A stretch of DNA of 64,000 nucleotides. Source: Tranzscheliella williamsii. Its lineage: Eukaryota; Basidiomycota; Ustilaginomycetes; Ustilaginales; Ustilaginaceae. Below the pieces are notes generated by a model. The model saw only the letters and a list, made by a program, of their open reading frames with translations, did no database searches and was not told the origin of the DNA. A program made the translations under genes and the position numbers. This document shows positions 31,786 through 42,400 of this stretch, in pieces (the first letter of the stretch is position 1; each line of letters begins with the position of its first letter). Location: assembly GCA_023212725.1 (NCBI GenBank), contig JALBYF010000023.1, positions 62,001 through 126,000 on the forward strand, written 5' to 3'.

Positions 31786-32536
31786 TCAAGGCGGCATATC
31801 TAGCTGGTTTCGGGTTTCTTCGCGGTCGAAAGCTTCCACGAGCTGTTCAGCCAGCTTGCGGATCGTGGCGTCTGCGGTAAAGGAAGCAATGGGAGGTCGG
31901 TATACAATGAGCAACGGTTGCGCTTCCTGCCTGTCCGGTCAGGCTGGGTGGACTTACCATCTGGGCGGATATTCAGGGCGCTGTCAATGTCGCAAGCCGC
32001 TTGCCTGGTTCTGCCAAGCGCAAGATAGGCCTGTGCTCGACGGTAGAGCGCTTTGAGGTTTTTGGGGGTTAGGGCGATGGCCTTGCTCGAGGCGTATACG
32101 GCGCAATCCCACCTAGTCTGCTTGAGGTAGCAGGCTGCCATGTTGTTGTACACCGACGTTGTGATACCGGCCGCTCTTTCGTTCTGCGCCTCGGTGGATC
32201 TGGATCCATATAGCGTGGCGAACGAGTTGATGCCAGCAGAGTACAAGAGCGCCTAAGCGGGCCGCCGAAAGGGGATTTGCGAGATCAGCCACTCATTGCC
32301 GCTGCCACGCTACGGGCTGGCTTTTCAGCATGACTGCGACTCACAAAGTGCCAGTTCTTGAGCGCCGTTGCGTAGTCGCCCTGTGCGAAAGCCTCGTTGG
32401 CGGTCAACTTGAAGCTTTCGGACAGGCTCAGCTGGTCATCCACAGGCATCATGCCTGTGCGCCGCGCACCGGGCGAAGCGTTTGCCTCATTTTCACTAGG
32501 CCCAGGCTCGTGAGGCACTTCGGACAATATGGCCAT
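31786..32536 (-). CDS. TPR-repeat protein, three exons
   Basis: Spliced gene of 190 residues. Exons on the minus strand: 32536-32345, 32252-31958 and 31871-31786. Introns of 92 nt (GTGAGT...TTAG) and 86 nt (GTAAGT...GCAG) keep the frame; total 573 nt including the stop. Tetratricopeptide helices are clear: TANEAFAQGDYATALKNW, then YNNMAACYLKQTRWDCAV and KALYRRAQAYLALGRTRQA with the typical A-x-x-Y-x-x-R-x-x-x-Y/L-x-x-L-x-x pattern. The last exon adds a short helix (IRKLAEQLVEAFD). TPR arrays of this type bind chaperone tails or import-receptor partners. The partner is unknown; it resembles TTC9 or the TPR halves of immunophilin co-chaperones. Confidence 0.85.
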
Positions 32537-33875
32537 AGTAGCCGCCTTGCCGCAGTGCAGATGGATGTCACGTCACAAGCGAGACAGGGCCCTCTCCTTC
32601 GCTTTCCTATTTTTCCACCATCCAACAGAGCCCCCCGCCTCCACAGTTCTGACTCACGTTTGCGGCCTGCTTCAGCGTGCGGCCAAGGTGAATTGGTAGG
32701 ATCCAAAGCCTCAGTACAGAACCGAGAGACACGCACGAGGCAGTCGAAGGCTGTCCGTAGCTGCGCTCTGTAAGAAGTGTGAGTGCCAGGACAGTGTGGA
32801 CAGAGCGAGAATATGGGCGTGAAAGGGCATAACCGAGCTCACCAGGTGTCAGAGGTCACATACGAACATGCTATTCTACGATCCTGAGGGAGAAAACGCC
32901 TGGGGCGCAGGATGCACGCTAGGGCGACAAGTGAAAACGAGGTTCTATCTAATAAGCGACAGGTGCGGACGCTTCTCACTATCACGAGTGGCTTGTGCAG
33001 TCGGATGGTGTTTCACTATTACAAGTGAACTGTTCGCTGCTACGGCGGCAGCGTTGTTTGACGCGGTCAACCCCGGCGATATTTCACCGCCAGTCCCTCT
33101 TGAAGCGCTTCTGCTCGCCTGCCTGATCAGATTGTCAGGATGGGTCCTGCGACTGAGCCGTCAGCTGGCCATGCTTTTTCGATGGACAGATCCCTGTGGG
33201 TTCTGCTCTGGCAGTCATGGGCAGGCGACGGAAGCACGCGTGCGTGCGCGTGCCAGCACTACTGCTATCGTTGCCGCGTCATCAGCCTTTGCTCTCTGTG
33301 CTTTTGGACCGCATCGAGGATAACTCTGTAGTCACATCGCGAGCACTCTGCAGTCACGGCAAATACGCTGCAGTCGCGTAGCAGCTGCGGGGTTGGGGGT
33401 GAGTTTCAATATTCCGGAAGGTCCCGGGCAGCGTACTGCTTGATGATTCAACTTGTTCTTGAGGTTTCGACACGACGCAAGCAAGACGGAAACATTGTGA
33501 TTGGGATTGTGATTCTGCGGGCCGTTTCCATGCCACTTGGAAGGGATCGAGAGGCTGACTGTGACCGCTGTCCACTGCAAAGAACCCAAGGGGCTGATAA
33601 AGAGGCTTTCACCCATCATACTCGGTTGCTGTAACATATTATGTTGTTCCTGATGCTCCGCCAGTATCATCACATGACGTCGCCATGTCATTGATATAAG
33701 AGCACCGTTCCGCACTTGAAAGGCTATGCTTCCCCCTCCCTCCTTTCTTCCGCTATTGTCATTCTGCCTGATCCTCTGCGCGACGCCATTAGATAGATCC
33801 AGCCATACGTTGCTGTTCACGCCAGAACGACTTGCTTTCACTGATATCGCCCCTCCGCAACGCTTCGCAACCAAA
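32537..33875. other. Divergent intergenic region
   Basis: Upstream of the TPR gene on one side and the candidate exon at 33876 on the other. ORFs 32868-33323 (plus) and 33332-33958 (minus) have no recognisable domain and overlap other frames. Nothing else is evident. Confidence 0.4.
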
Positions 33876-34050
33876 ATGGCCCCGTCTGTACCCGACCAGC
33901 GGCCCGAGGGCACCGCCGCCAGCAAGCCGCCCCAGCCGACGCCCGACCACAAAACCACAGAGGATCCTCGAGACGACAGCCTTCATCGCGCCATCTCTTC
34001 CCATCCTTTTGGCGGCGCTGCCAACCTTCGAGACGTATTCACCAACCAAG
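33876..34050 (+). CDS. Candidate first exon of an unidentified gene
   Basis: An ATG at 33876 (context ACCAAAATGG) opens 58 codons of hydrophilic sequence, beginning MAPSVPDQRPEG and ending HPFGGAANLRDVFTNQ, followed exactly by a good donor, GTGAGT, at 34051. Composition reads like a real N-terminus. The frame closes 32 nt after the donor, so more exons would be needed, and I could not find a convincing second exon in 34.1-34.9 kb. The call rests on composition and splice signal only. Confidence 0.35.
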
Positions 34051-35233
34051 GTGAGTGTTCAGGAGTCAGTGCGCCTCGATGAATCTGTCTCCATGCGCGC
34101 GTTCGGATACGTGGCGATGCAGTGTTCGGTCGTGTGTTACGCTGCAGGCGTGGGTGTCGCTCAACCTTGCGTCGGTTTGCGCTCGTTGTCGGCGCGCGCG
34201 ATGCAGTCGATGCAGCATCTCGACGGATGTCCCGTGTCGGTAAGGCAGACCGCTGTTTCCGGGCCGTTCCGAAAGGAACGGTTCACCGCACCGCGCCAGT
34301 CAATTGCAGCCTTTCCATTGGACAGGCAACCGTTGGCTGTCGACGCGGTGCTTCTGTCTGCATACAGCCACAGAGACGTCACGGGTCGTAGGTTCGCTTT
34401 GCGGAGCGGCAAGCAATGTTGAGCAACATTTGTGGGGAGCGGATCTATCCTTATTGGCTTCCGACGTCTTCCAGAGGATTATTGGGCGCGCGCCATGCAC
34501 ATGCATCGGCGAATTCCGAGCCGGCGTCAACTGGGCGAATGGCTCATACGGACCACTGGCTGCGCGCCTGGTTGCGAAGAGCGGTCCGAAATCCGGACTG
34601 CGTGGATGACCATGTCCACACCTTGCCGACCGGCAACGCAGCGATGTCCTTGCAGCGGTGCCGTGCGGGCTTGACTGGCTTACGCTCGCGGCATCGACTC
34701 GCGTCAGGGTTAGCTGTGCGAGGAGGAGTGACGCATGAGTTAATTGCCCAACTTTCCGCACGCCGGTCGCGACTCTGCCCGAAGACTGGAAAAGGAATGG
34801 AAGCGGTACGGGCAAAGCCTAACACAGAGGCAACGCGCATAGCCAACTGTGACTGCTGGCTGGCTAGTGACTCGAAATCGAGTAGAATTATTCAGATGGT
34901 CACACTCTAATCGCGATGTTCTCGTGCCGGCTCCTTCCTCAGCTTTGGTTCGACGCAGTTACCGCAGGGTTTGTGGGAAGAAGAAGAGAGTCGCCCAGAT
35001 CCACATGCAGAAGAAGGGCTGCTGCTGCCTTCCGACCCTTCCGAGTCATTGCAATTTCGCAAGCTCCCTTTGCCCTGGAGCGCGCTCCAGATACTTTCCC
35101 ATTTCTCGTCGTTGGCATCCATTGCAGTGCAGTACGGACATACAAGAGCTTGTTGGTCTGCATATCGTTCGTCGTCCCACGTTATCTCTCCTGTTTGTAG
35201 CTGTGGTCTCTCCTTGCTGCTGCATCGTGCCTC
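34051..35233. other. Uncertain region upstream of malic enzyme
   Basis: Probably holds the rest of the candidate gene beginning at 33876 and the malic-enzyme promoter. On the minus strand, 35122-34907 reads as 71 codons beginning MDANDEKWESIWSALQGKGS, with a Ser/Cys-rich middle. It looks protein-like and would be divergent from malic enzyme with 111 bp between the two ATGs. A possible donor (GGTAAC) lies within it. I could not assign either gene. Confidence 0.35.
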
Positions 35234-37078
35234 ATGTTCAGTTCATCCCAGGGCCCACTGAGGGCCGGACTTCGCACGTCGAGGGCTCTGGATACGCTTG
35301 AGAGAGGCTATAGACACGGTCTCAGTCCAGTTGCAGGCCCGTCGAGATCGAAACTCCCAAATACCCCATTCGTCGTCGCCACCTTTTCTACAACGTCTTC
35401 ACAGAACGATTATGCTGACCATCGAATCATTTCGGATCCTTTCCCAAATCAAGATACCGGATTCTCGTATGAGAAGCGCGATCAGCTCGGCCTTCGCGGT
35501 CTGCTTCCGCCAGCTCGACAGTCGCTCAACACCCAGGTCCTCCGCGTGCTCCACCAGCTGCGCAGCAAAAGCACTCCGCTCGAGAAGCATGTGATGCTCG
35601 CCTCGCTCCGACAGAGCAACACCCGGCTCTACTATGCCACCATCCTCGCCAACAAAGAGGAGATCCTCCCGCTCATCTACACGCCCACCGTCGGCGAGGC
35701 CTGCCAGAAGTTCTCGCACATCTACAGACGGCCCGAGGGTCTTTCAATCTCGCTCGAGGACAAGGGCAAGATTGCCAGCATTGTCGACAACTGGCCCGTC
35801 CCCGCTGGCTCTCCGCGCATTGCCGTTATCACGGATGGATCTCGCATCCTCGGCCTTGGCGACCTGGGCTGGGGCGGCCAGGGCATCTCGATCGGCAAAC
35901 TTTCGCTCTATGTCGCCGGCGCCGGTATCCATCCGCGCGCTACGCTGCCCATTGTGGTCGATCTGGGCACCAACAACCAAAAGCTGCTCGAAGACCCGCT
36001 CTACCTCGGTCTGCGACGCGAGCGAGCCAGCACAGAGGAGTACATCGAGTTCATGGACGAAGTCATGGAGGCGCTCCACACCAAGTATCCCAACTTGATT
36101 ATCCAGTTCGAAGACTTTACCTCGGAGAATGCCTTCCGCTTCCTCGACCGCTACCAGGACAAGTATCCGATGTTCAACGATGACATCCAGGGCACCGGGA
36201 GCGTTATCCTTGGTGGCTTAGCCAATGCTGCGCGCATCGCCTCGAAAGAGAGCGGACGCCCTTTGCACGACCACCGCATCCTCATGGCAGGAGCTGGTTC
36301 TGCCGCTGTTGGTGTGGGCAAGCAGCTCATGTCGTTCTTTACCCGCCAGGGTTTATCCCAGGACGAGGCGCGCGAGCGGATCTACATTACCGACTCCAAG
36401 GGTCTGGTTACCAAGGACCGAGGCGACACCCTCCCGGAACACAAGGTCTTCTTTGCCCGTGACGACAACAACGGCAAGCAGTTGAAGGATCTCGCCGACA
36501 TCATCGACTACGTCAAGCCGACTGCCATCCTGGGTCTGTCGACGGTCAAGGGTACGTTTGATGAGAATGTCATCCGCAAGATGGCCGCGCTCAACAAGCG
36601 ACCCATTATCTTTCCGCTGTCGAATCCGACCGACAACTCGGAGTGCACGTTTGAGGAGGCGGTCAAGTACACGGACGGGCGGGTGCTGTTTGCTGCTGGT
36701 TCACCGTTCCCTGACATTGAGGCGGGTGATTCGCCGACGGGCAAGAAGCTGATTCCGGGGCAGGGCAACAACTTCCTCGTCTTTCCGGGCATCGGGCTGT
36801 GCGCCGCGCTCTGCAAGGCGGGCCGTGTCACGCAAGAGATGATCACCGAGTCGGCACTGGCGCTCTCGGACGCGCTCAACGACGAGGAGCGCGCCGAGGG
36901 CCGCCTCTACCCCAACACGGAGCGCATTCGCGAGATCTCGCGCGACATTGCCGTCCGCTGCATCCAGATGGCCAACAAGCAGGGCGTCGCTCGCGACGCG
37001 GGCTACACCGCCGCCATGGACCACGACCAGCTCCGCGACTGGGTCCACGGCGAAATGTGGGTCCCCAAGTACGACTAG
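35234..37078 (+). CDS. MAE1: NAD(P)-dependent malic enzyme, mitochondrial
   Basis: Oxidative decarboxylation of malate to pyruvate. 614 residues, no intron. The first 55 residues are rich in Arg and Ser with few acids (MFSSSQGPLRAGLRTSRALD), a likely mitochondrial presequence. The malic signature includes YTPTVGEACQKF with catalytic Y149, the metal ligands E293, D294 and D317 in QFEDFTSENAFRFL and FNDDIQGTGSV, the dinucleotide-binding AGAGSAAVGVGKQL and FPLSNPTDNSECTFEEA. The 23-residue spacing D294-D317 equals that of human ME2. Cofactor choice (NAD or NADP) cannot be read with confidence. It converges with the next gene, 225 bp between stops. Confidence 0.95.
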   Translation: MFSSSQGPLRAGLRTSRALDTLERGYRHGLSPVAGPSRSKLPNTPFVVATFSTTSSQNDYADHRIISDPFPNQDTGFSYEKRDQLGLRGLLPPARQSLNTQVLRVLHQLRSKSTPLEKHVMLASLRQSNTRLYYATILANKEEILPLIYTPTVGEACQKFSHIYRRPEGLSISLEDKGKIASIVDNWPVPAGSPRIAVITDGSRILGLGDLGWGGQGISIGKLSLYVAGAGIHPRATLPIVVDLGTNNQKLLEDPLYLGLRRERASTEEYIEFMDEVMEALHTKYPNLIIQFEDFTSENAFRFLDRYQDKYPMFNDDIQGTGSVILGGLANAARIASKESGRPLHDHRILMAGAGSAAVGVGKQLMSFFTRQGLSQDEARERIYITDSKGLVTKDRGDTLPEHKVFFARDDNNGKQLKDLADIIDYVKPTAILGLSTVKGTFDENVIRKMAALNKRPIIFPLSNPTDNSECTFEEAVKYTDGRVLFAAGSPFPDIEAGDSPTGKKLIPGQGNNFLVFPGIGLCAALCKAGRVTQEMITESALALSDALNDEERAEGRLYPNTERIREISRDIAVRCIQMANKQGVARDAGYTAAMDHDQLRDWVHGEMWVPKYD

Positions 37079-37303
37079 CACCCGCTGCCGCCACGCTACC
37101 CTCCCCACCCCCACCCCGTCTCCGCCGCCGTAGATGCACACATCGACCGCATCGCTCGCTATTCTCAGGGCTTTTTGTCATCCGTTGCAATATCACGACC
37201 GTGGGGAACAATGCATACTGTATGTTTGCTGGCTGCCGTTGCGGCGGATGCTGAGGGATGGGGGGAGGGGGTGGTAGGCTAGCTGGTGTACGGCGTGGGT
37301 AGG

Positions 37304-38600
37304 CTACGTGGGCAGGTATGCCGGTTCGTCCTCCTCGAGGATCTGGGCGATGGGGCGGGGGGAGGTGGCGGGCGGGGGGTTGGCGTGGCGTGCGCGTGCG
37401 TAGCTCTTGCTGCTCTTGCGCGGGGGAGTCTGGGGCATGAGCCTGCGAGGCGGGTTCGGCTCGGCGGAGACGCGGCGCGCCTGCGACGACGAGCGCGGTG
37501 GCGGCACGGCGGGCGGTGCGCCGCTCGCAGAGGCCTCCGCTACCCAGCTGGCGCGCTCCATTGCCGACGCATCCGTCCCCGCGTCGCCAGGCAGCGACCG
37601 CCGCTTCCGCCGCAGCCACGCCCTCCACCGCCGCCGCTCGGCAAGCCCCGACAGCGACACCGACCGGCCCACCCCCGCCGACGCGCTGCTGCCGCCCCTG
37701 CCGCTCGCATGCCCGACACCAGGCGAGTCACCCGCTCTAGGCGAGGCCACAGGAACGGCTGATGAACCAGCCACAGACACTTCCCCTGCGCCGGTGCGCG
37801 TATCATCGCGCGACGTTTCGGCGGACGAGAACAATAACCCCCACCATGCACCCGGCCCAAATCTGCCGCTGCTACTCCCTGTGGACCTGGTCATTGCTGG
37901 CGGTTCATCGAATTCTTGGTGACAGCGTTGGGTTGCTGAGTTGTGGACGCAGTTTGGAGCTGGTACAGCCCGTCTCACAGCAGAGGCAGGGACACCGGCC
38001 TTGCCTGATTCGTTCGCCGCCTTTCGAGATGGGAACCGGGAACGTTGTGACGGCGGTCAACGAGTTCACAATATCGTCCTTGATGGCGCCGGTTGGATCG
38101 TAGTTGAGAGCCAGCTTCTGGTCCAGCAACTCGACCAGCTCTTGCTCGTGCTGTGCCAGCAGGGTCTGACGTGAGGCAGCAGTAGCGGGGATGTATGGCT
38201 CGCCCTCAATGCTGGATACCGCTGCACCCGTACTGCCTTCTGTATCAGGCAAGCCTACTTCGCTCTTGCCGTGAATACATCCGCAACTTGCCGTCGGTGG
38301 AAAAATGGTGTCGATGATGATGCGGTCCTTGGTGATACTGACAGCCGTCTGAATATCAGCCGTCGGTACGAAGTTGACGAGGGTCGGTGCCTGGATGATC
38401 AGGGCTTTGCCCTCGCGGCGAGTCTTCAGTGTCTCGTGACTGGGGGGTTCCGAGATCTCAAGGGCCTTGCTGTCTTTGAGGGCTTGGGAGGCTTGGACAG
38501 AGACAGTGGGAGACGAGAACGGGGCCTGTCCGCTACGATCGGTAGGCTGTTTGTTATCAAGAAATGTGGCTCGGCCGATCACAGGCGGGTGGGCTTCCAT
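37304..38600 (-). CDS. Unknown protein, two exons
   Basis: Two minus-strand frames join to one protein of about 390-400 residues. Exon 1 starts at the ATG at 38600 (MEAHPPVIGRATFLDNKQ; the frame further up has only GTG) and carries Ile/Val-rich segments (KALIIQAPTLVNFVPTADI, ITKDRIIIDTIFPP) and a probable helix (LLAQHEQELVELLDQKLAL). Exon 2 is Ser/Arg/Pro-rich and ends RPIAQILEEDEPAYLPT. Two splice solutions keep the frame: a canonical GTGAGA donor with exon 1 ending at 37979 and exon 2 from 37878 (398 residues), or a GC donor (GCAAGG) with exon 1 ending at 38005 and exon 2 from 37886 (392 residues). No domain recognised. Confidence 0.6.
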
Positions 38601-39499
38601 GGCGGGCGGTCTGTTACAGCCGGACAATTTGTCGCTGTTGCTGAACCGGAGCAGCTTCACACTTCGGCTCCTAGATCTACGCTGTGCAGGGGACGGTCCT
38701 AGCAGGACTAGGCGGTGTTATGTGCGTCTGCTCAGGGTGTTTCTAGCGCCGGCAAAGCTTGACTTGGAAGAGGGCCTGCGAGCCTGTACAGCACAAACGT
38801 GGACTGGATGCCGTCAGTACTGTGAATGGCTGATGGAATGTGTCGAAAGCGCTGTCGGAGGGATGGTGGACATCTATGCATATCCCGTGCAAGGAGGTTG
38901 CGCTGTCGAGTCCAAGAATCACAATACTTAATAGGCCCTGCCTCCACAATATACGACTCTCCCCGTCACAGAGTCTGTGAAGTGTAACATGACGAGGCTG
39001 TCAAAGTCAACAACAAAAGATCCAAACCATGACTGCTTGGAAGTCTGGTTCCTTGGAAGGGTTCAAGCGCGCAACACTTGGCAAGGCTTAGTGTGATTGG
39101 TGGCCCTTTCTACATCGCTGAACCGGTTTGTACTTCTCGATTGCCCTGTAAACTCATTGCTTCACGCATTCCGTCATTGGCACTGTTTCTTGATCCCAGT
39201 TCCTGCATCACCACATCACTGTCCAGGTTCGAGCTCGTTCGACTATTCTGTACCTCGCAACATGATTGTGATGAACTTCGTTTCGCTGAGCAAGCTTGCT
39301 GGCTCCGAGACCTCCTCTCCGTTTCGCCGGATACACGCTATTGTCCAGCCAACGTCTCGCCGTGAGGTATTGCAGTATGGGTAGCTAGGATAGTTTCCGG
39401 CAGCCCTCACTTAGCGCCACTAAACAATTGATGCAGATATCTGTTGACATACAGACACATCGGGTGTCGTGTTCAGCGATAAAGCGGGATGCTGACTGG
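38601..39499. other. Intergenic
   Basis: Between the start of the two-exon unknown gene and the stop of the Rho-GEF gene. Short ORFs only; no recognisable domain, repeat or RNA gene. Confidence 0.5.
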
Positions 39500-42400
39500 C
39501 TATGATCGATGAAGCGAACTTGTGGATTTAGTAGCGGCCGTAATTGCTGTCGAACCAGGCGCCCCACCCGCAGTGCCGACAGAAGCCCTCATTCGTCCGC
39601 CAAATTTGTCACTGCGTTGGCGAGCATGCATTTGCGCAACCGCGTTTTGGACTGACTCGGAAGCAGAGCTGATCGAAGAGGCCGACATGGGCTCCGAGAG
39701 TCTGCCTTTCACTCCGCTGTTGTTCGCTGCGGTATGTCTTTTAGTCGGTGAATGTGGCCGGGTCCCGCCGTATTCATCGTTGTTGCTGCTACTTGCAAGC
39801 GCAGAGGTAGTAGTGCTGACGCATGTGCTAGATCTCGAGGCACCGTGATTCCGCATGCCATTGAGGCCAGGTTGACGATGCGCAAGGGAGGTAGAATGCG
39901 CAAGTTGAGCATTGAGACTATGCTGCGCTGCATTGCGATTCGGATGAGAACGAGCCGGAGGCCGGGCACCAGTAGAACCCTGAGATAATGCGCGATGAGC
40001 TGCTATAGATGTACCCCCGGTTGCGCTGCTTCCGTTGGTGTACACAGCCGCCTTGGTGGCTGTGCTGCCGCCAAATCCGGAAGAGCTTCCACTGACTGTA
40101 GGCTCGAGACGATCGCCCCAGTAGGTAAAGGAGAGCTTTGTCGATCGAATGTACTTGTTTGATGCGGCCGCGCCACCAACTCCTTCGTCGCTGCTGGAAC
40201 TGCTGCTGCTGACGCTACTGGCTGCATCGTTCTCGTCCTCGTCATTCGAGTCGATCTCCTCCAACTCATCGACCTCATGTGAGGTCGGCAGTCCATCGAT
40301 TTCGGCCTCGGTGTTGTACAGTCCGGTCTGTCGAGCCGCGTTCCTCCATGCAATCACACTGATGAATTTGTATAGGTTTCTTGTTTTGGCCCGCAGCGTG
40401 GTGTTCCGCAGCGCCTTCAACCGCTCCCTGCTGTCTTTGCTACGAGCTGCAAAGTCAGCTGCTTCTGCAGAGCTCGTCGTAACACTTGCACCGGTACTGG
40501 CGTCCGTCAAAGCGGCTGTGCTGACCATAGGCAGAGCCGTGACTCCGATTCTTTGACACTTGATCTCGACGTCCGAAAAGCGAACCGCCCACAGATCCTT
40601 CTTGCTCCCCATCGATGGAGCTTTCGAAGGGGCCGTGCTACGATCTTCAGCTGTCAAGAAATCTGAAAGACGCCGATATGACCGCTTTGTGCGCAGTGCC
40701 TCTTTCAAGCCGGTGTTGTTACTGCTCCAACGACCGCCGGCACGATGACTGCTCCCTCCAGCAGCTGACTCTGTTCCACTATCAGCTCCTTCGCTATCTG
40801 AGCAGCCTACGGTGCTCAATGCGTCCTTACGAGCCGTTTCCGACACTGTCCTCCGTGCGCTCTCATCATACAGCGCCCTTTCTTCGATCAACACACGGGC
40901 AGTTCGGGGCCGGAGCACCTGCTTGTCCGTAATCCCATCGATGCGAGCGAAGGCATCTCTAGTTTTGTCGCGCTCCTCCGCGTTGATCTTCTCATCCTCA
41001 ATAGATCGTACGAGGCGCTCCACCTCGACGACCATAGCCACGGTGCTTTCAAATTCGTGCGTTGAGGGATCCGTATGAAAGAGCAGGTTCTGAAACAGCA
41101 GCGGATACTTGAGTAGTCGCTGGAAGGGCATGGACGCGAAGATGGAAAGTCCAGCAAAACCGCGTTCGGCAGAACAGGTTTCCAACGCTGCTACAGTGCG
41201 GCCAAGCCCGATTGTACTACTAAGACGTTCTTTCTTGAGCTTTTTGCCACGGAATGCACGCTCCATCAAAGCAGCTTCTTCCAGCTCTTCCATAGCCCGT
41301 TGCAGATGGCAGACATAGGCAGCATAGTGGCCCAACACATGTGAATATTCCATGAAGACGTCGGCGAGACTTCGAACGAGCGGCCACTGATCTTGGTATC
41401 GAATTTTCAGAGCGTCCAGAAGCAGTCCATGTGCTTCAACCAACCCATCCGACATGGCCGTCAGGACCTCCTTCAGTGAGGGCGGGAGAGGAACCGTCAA
41501 ATGCAGGGCATCGACCCTTCCGCTTGTCTTGGAGCGCGAGCGAAGCTTCTGCGCTTTTGATGAGCCGCCACTCAAGCTGGTTGCCACGGGCCCATGCATG
41601 TAGCCGACCGCGCTACGGTCGCGTGTAGCCGTCGTTCCTAGGCCGAGGCCTAGACCGAAGGCTGAATCGCTCCGATTTGGGGTGTAAACCGAAGCCAAAT
41701 AAGGATGCGATCGTGAGCCAACCGCGTATGGGCTATGTGATCCAGCAGCAGCATTTGCTGCAATTTCTCTTCCAACACTGTCGATAGCATCCGGTGAATG
41801 TGCCTTGCGACCGATCGAAGCGATGTTTTCTGACTTGTCCGCGGAAGAGAGTGTCGACATAAAACGGGCAGCGATGGGTAAATTGGCATCAGGACTATCG
41901 CTTCCCTGTAAGGCATTTGACCTGTCGGAATGCTTTTTGGCCGTGGTGATGGTGCCAGACTGCGGCTTCGACAAGAACGGATCGACGCTTATCTCCTTTG
42001 CGGTAGCGGGCGGAGGCGGGAACACTCGGTCAGGATCAAATTCCCCAGGGTGGAGAAGAGCATCTATATAGAGCTCTTTCGCTTTTTCCAGCTCAGCAAC
42101 ATATCTCTCTTCGCTTGCCACAATTTCCCAGAGCACCTCCTGTCGAGTCCGTTCCCGGGGCCCCAAGTTCTTGACTAGGTCTTCTTGCGTCATTTCGCTC
42201 CAGGTAGGAAATCCAAAAGACCGCGAACCGTTTCCTGTGACTGGGAAGATGACCTCTTTCGTCGGACCTGTCGGTGATGTAGCGTTCAAGCTACTTCTTC
42301 GGCTGGATGGTTTAGTTCCGCTAGAGCCTGACTTGGTCACTTGCATTGCCACAGAGGCATGGGTGGGAAAGTGCAGCGGACTGAGAGAACGCCCAGACGT

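Noticed and set aside
36876..37628. 250-codon minus ORF between malic enzyme and the two-exon unknown gene
   Set aside because: Overlaps the malic-enzyme 3' end and the end of the two-exon gene in another frame; Arg/Pro-rich with no domain.
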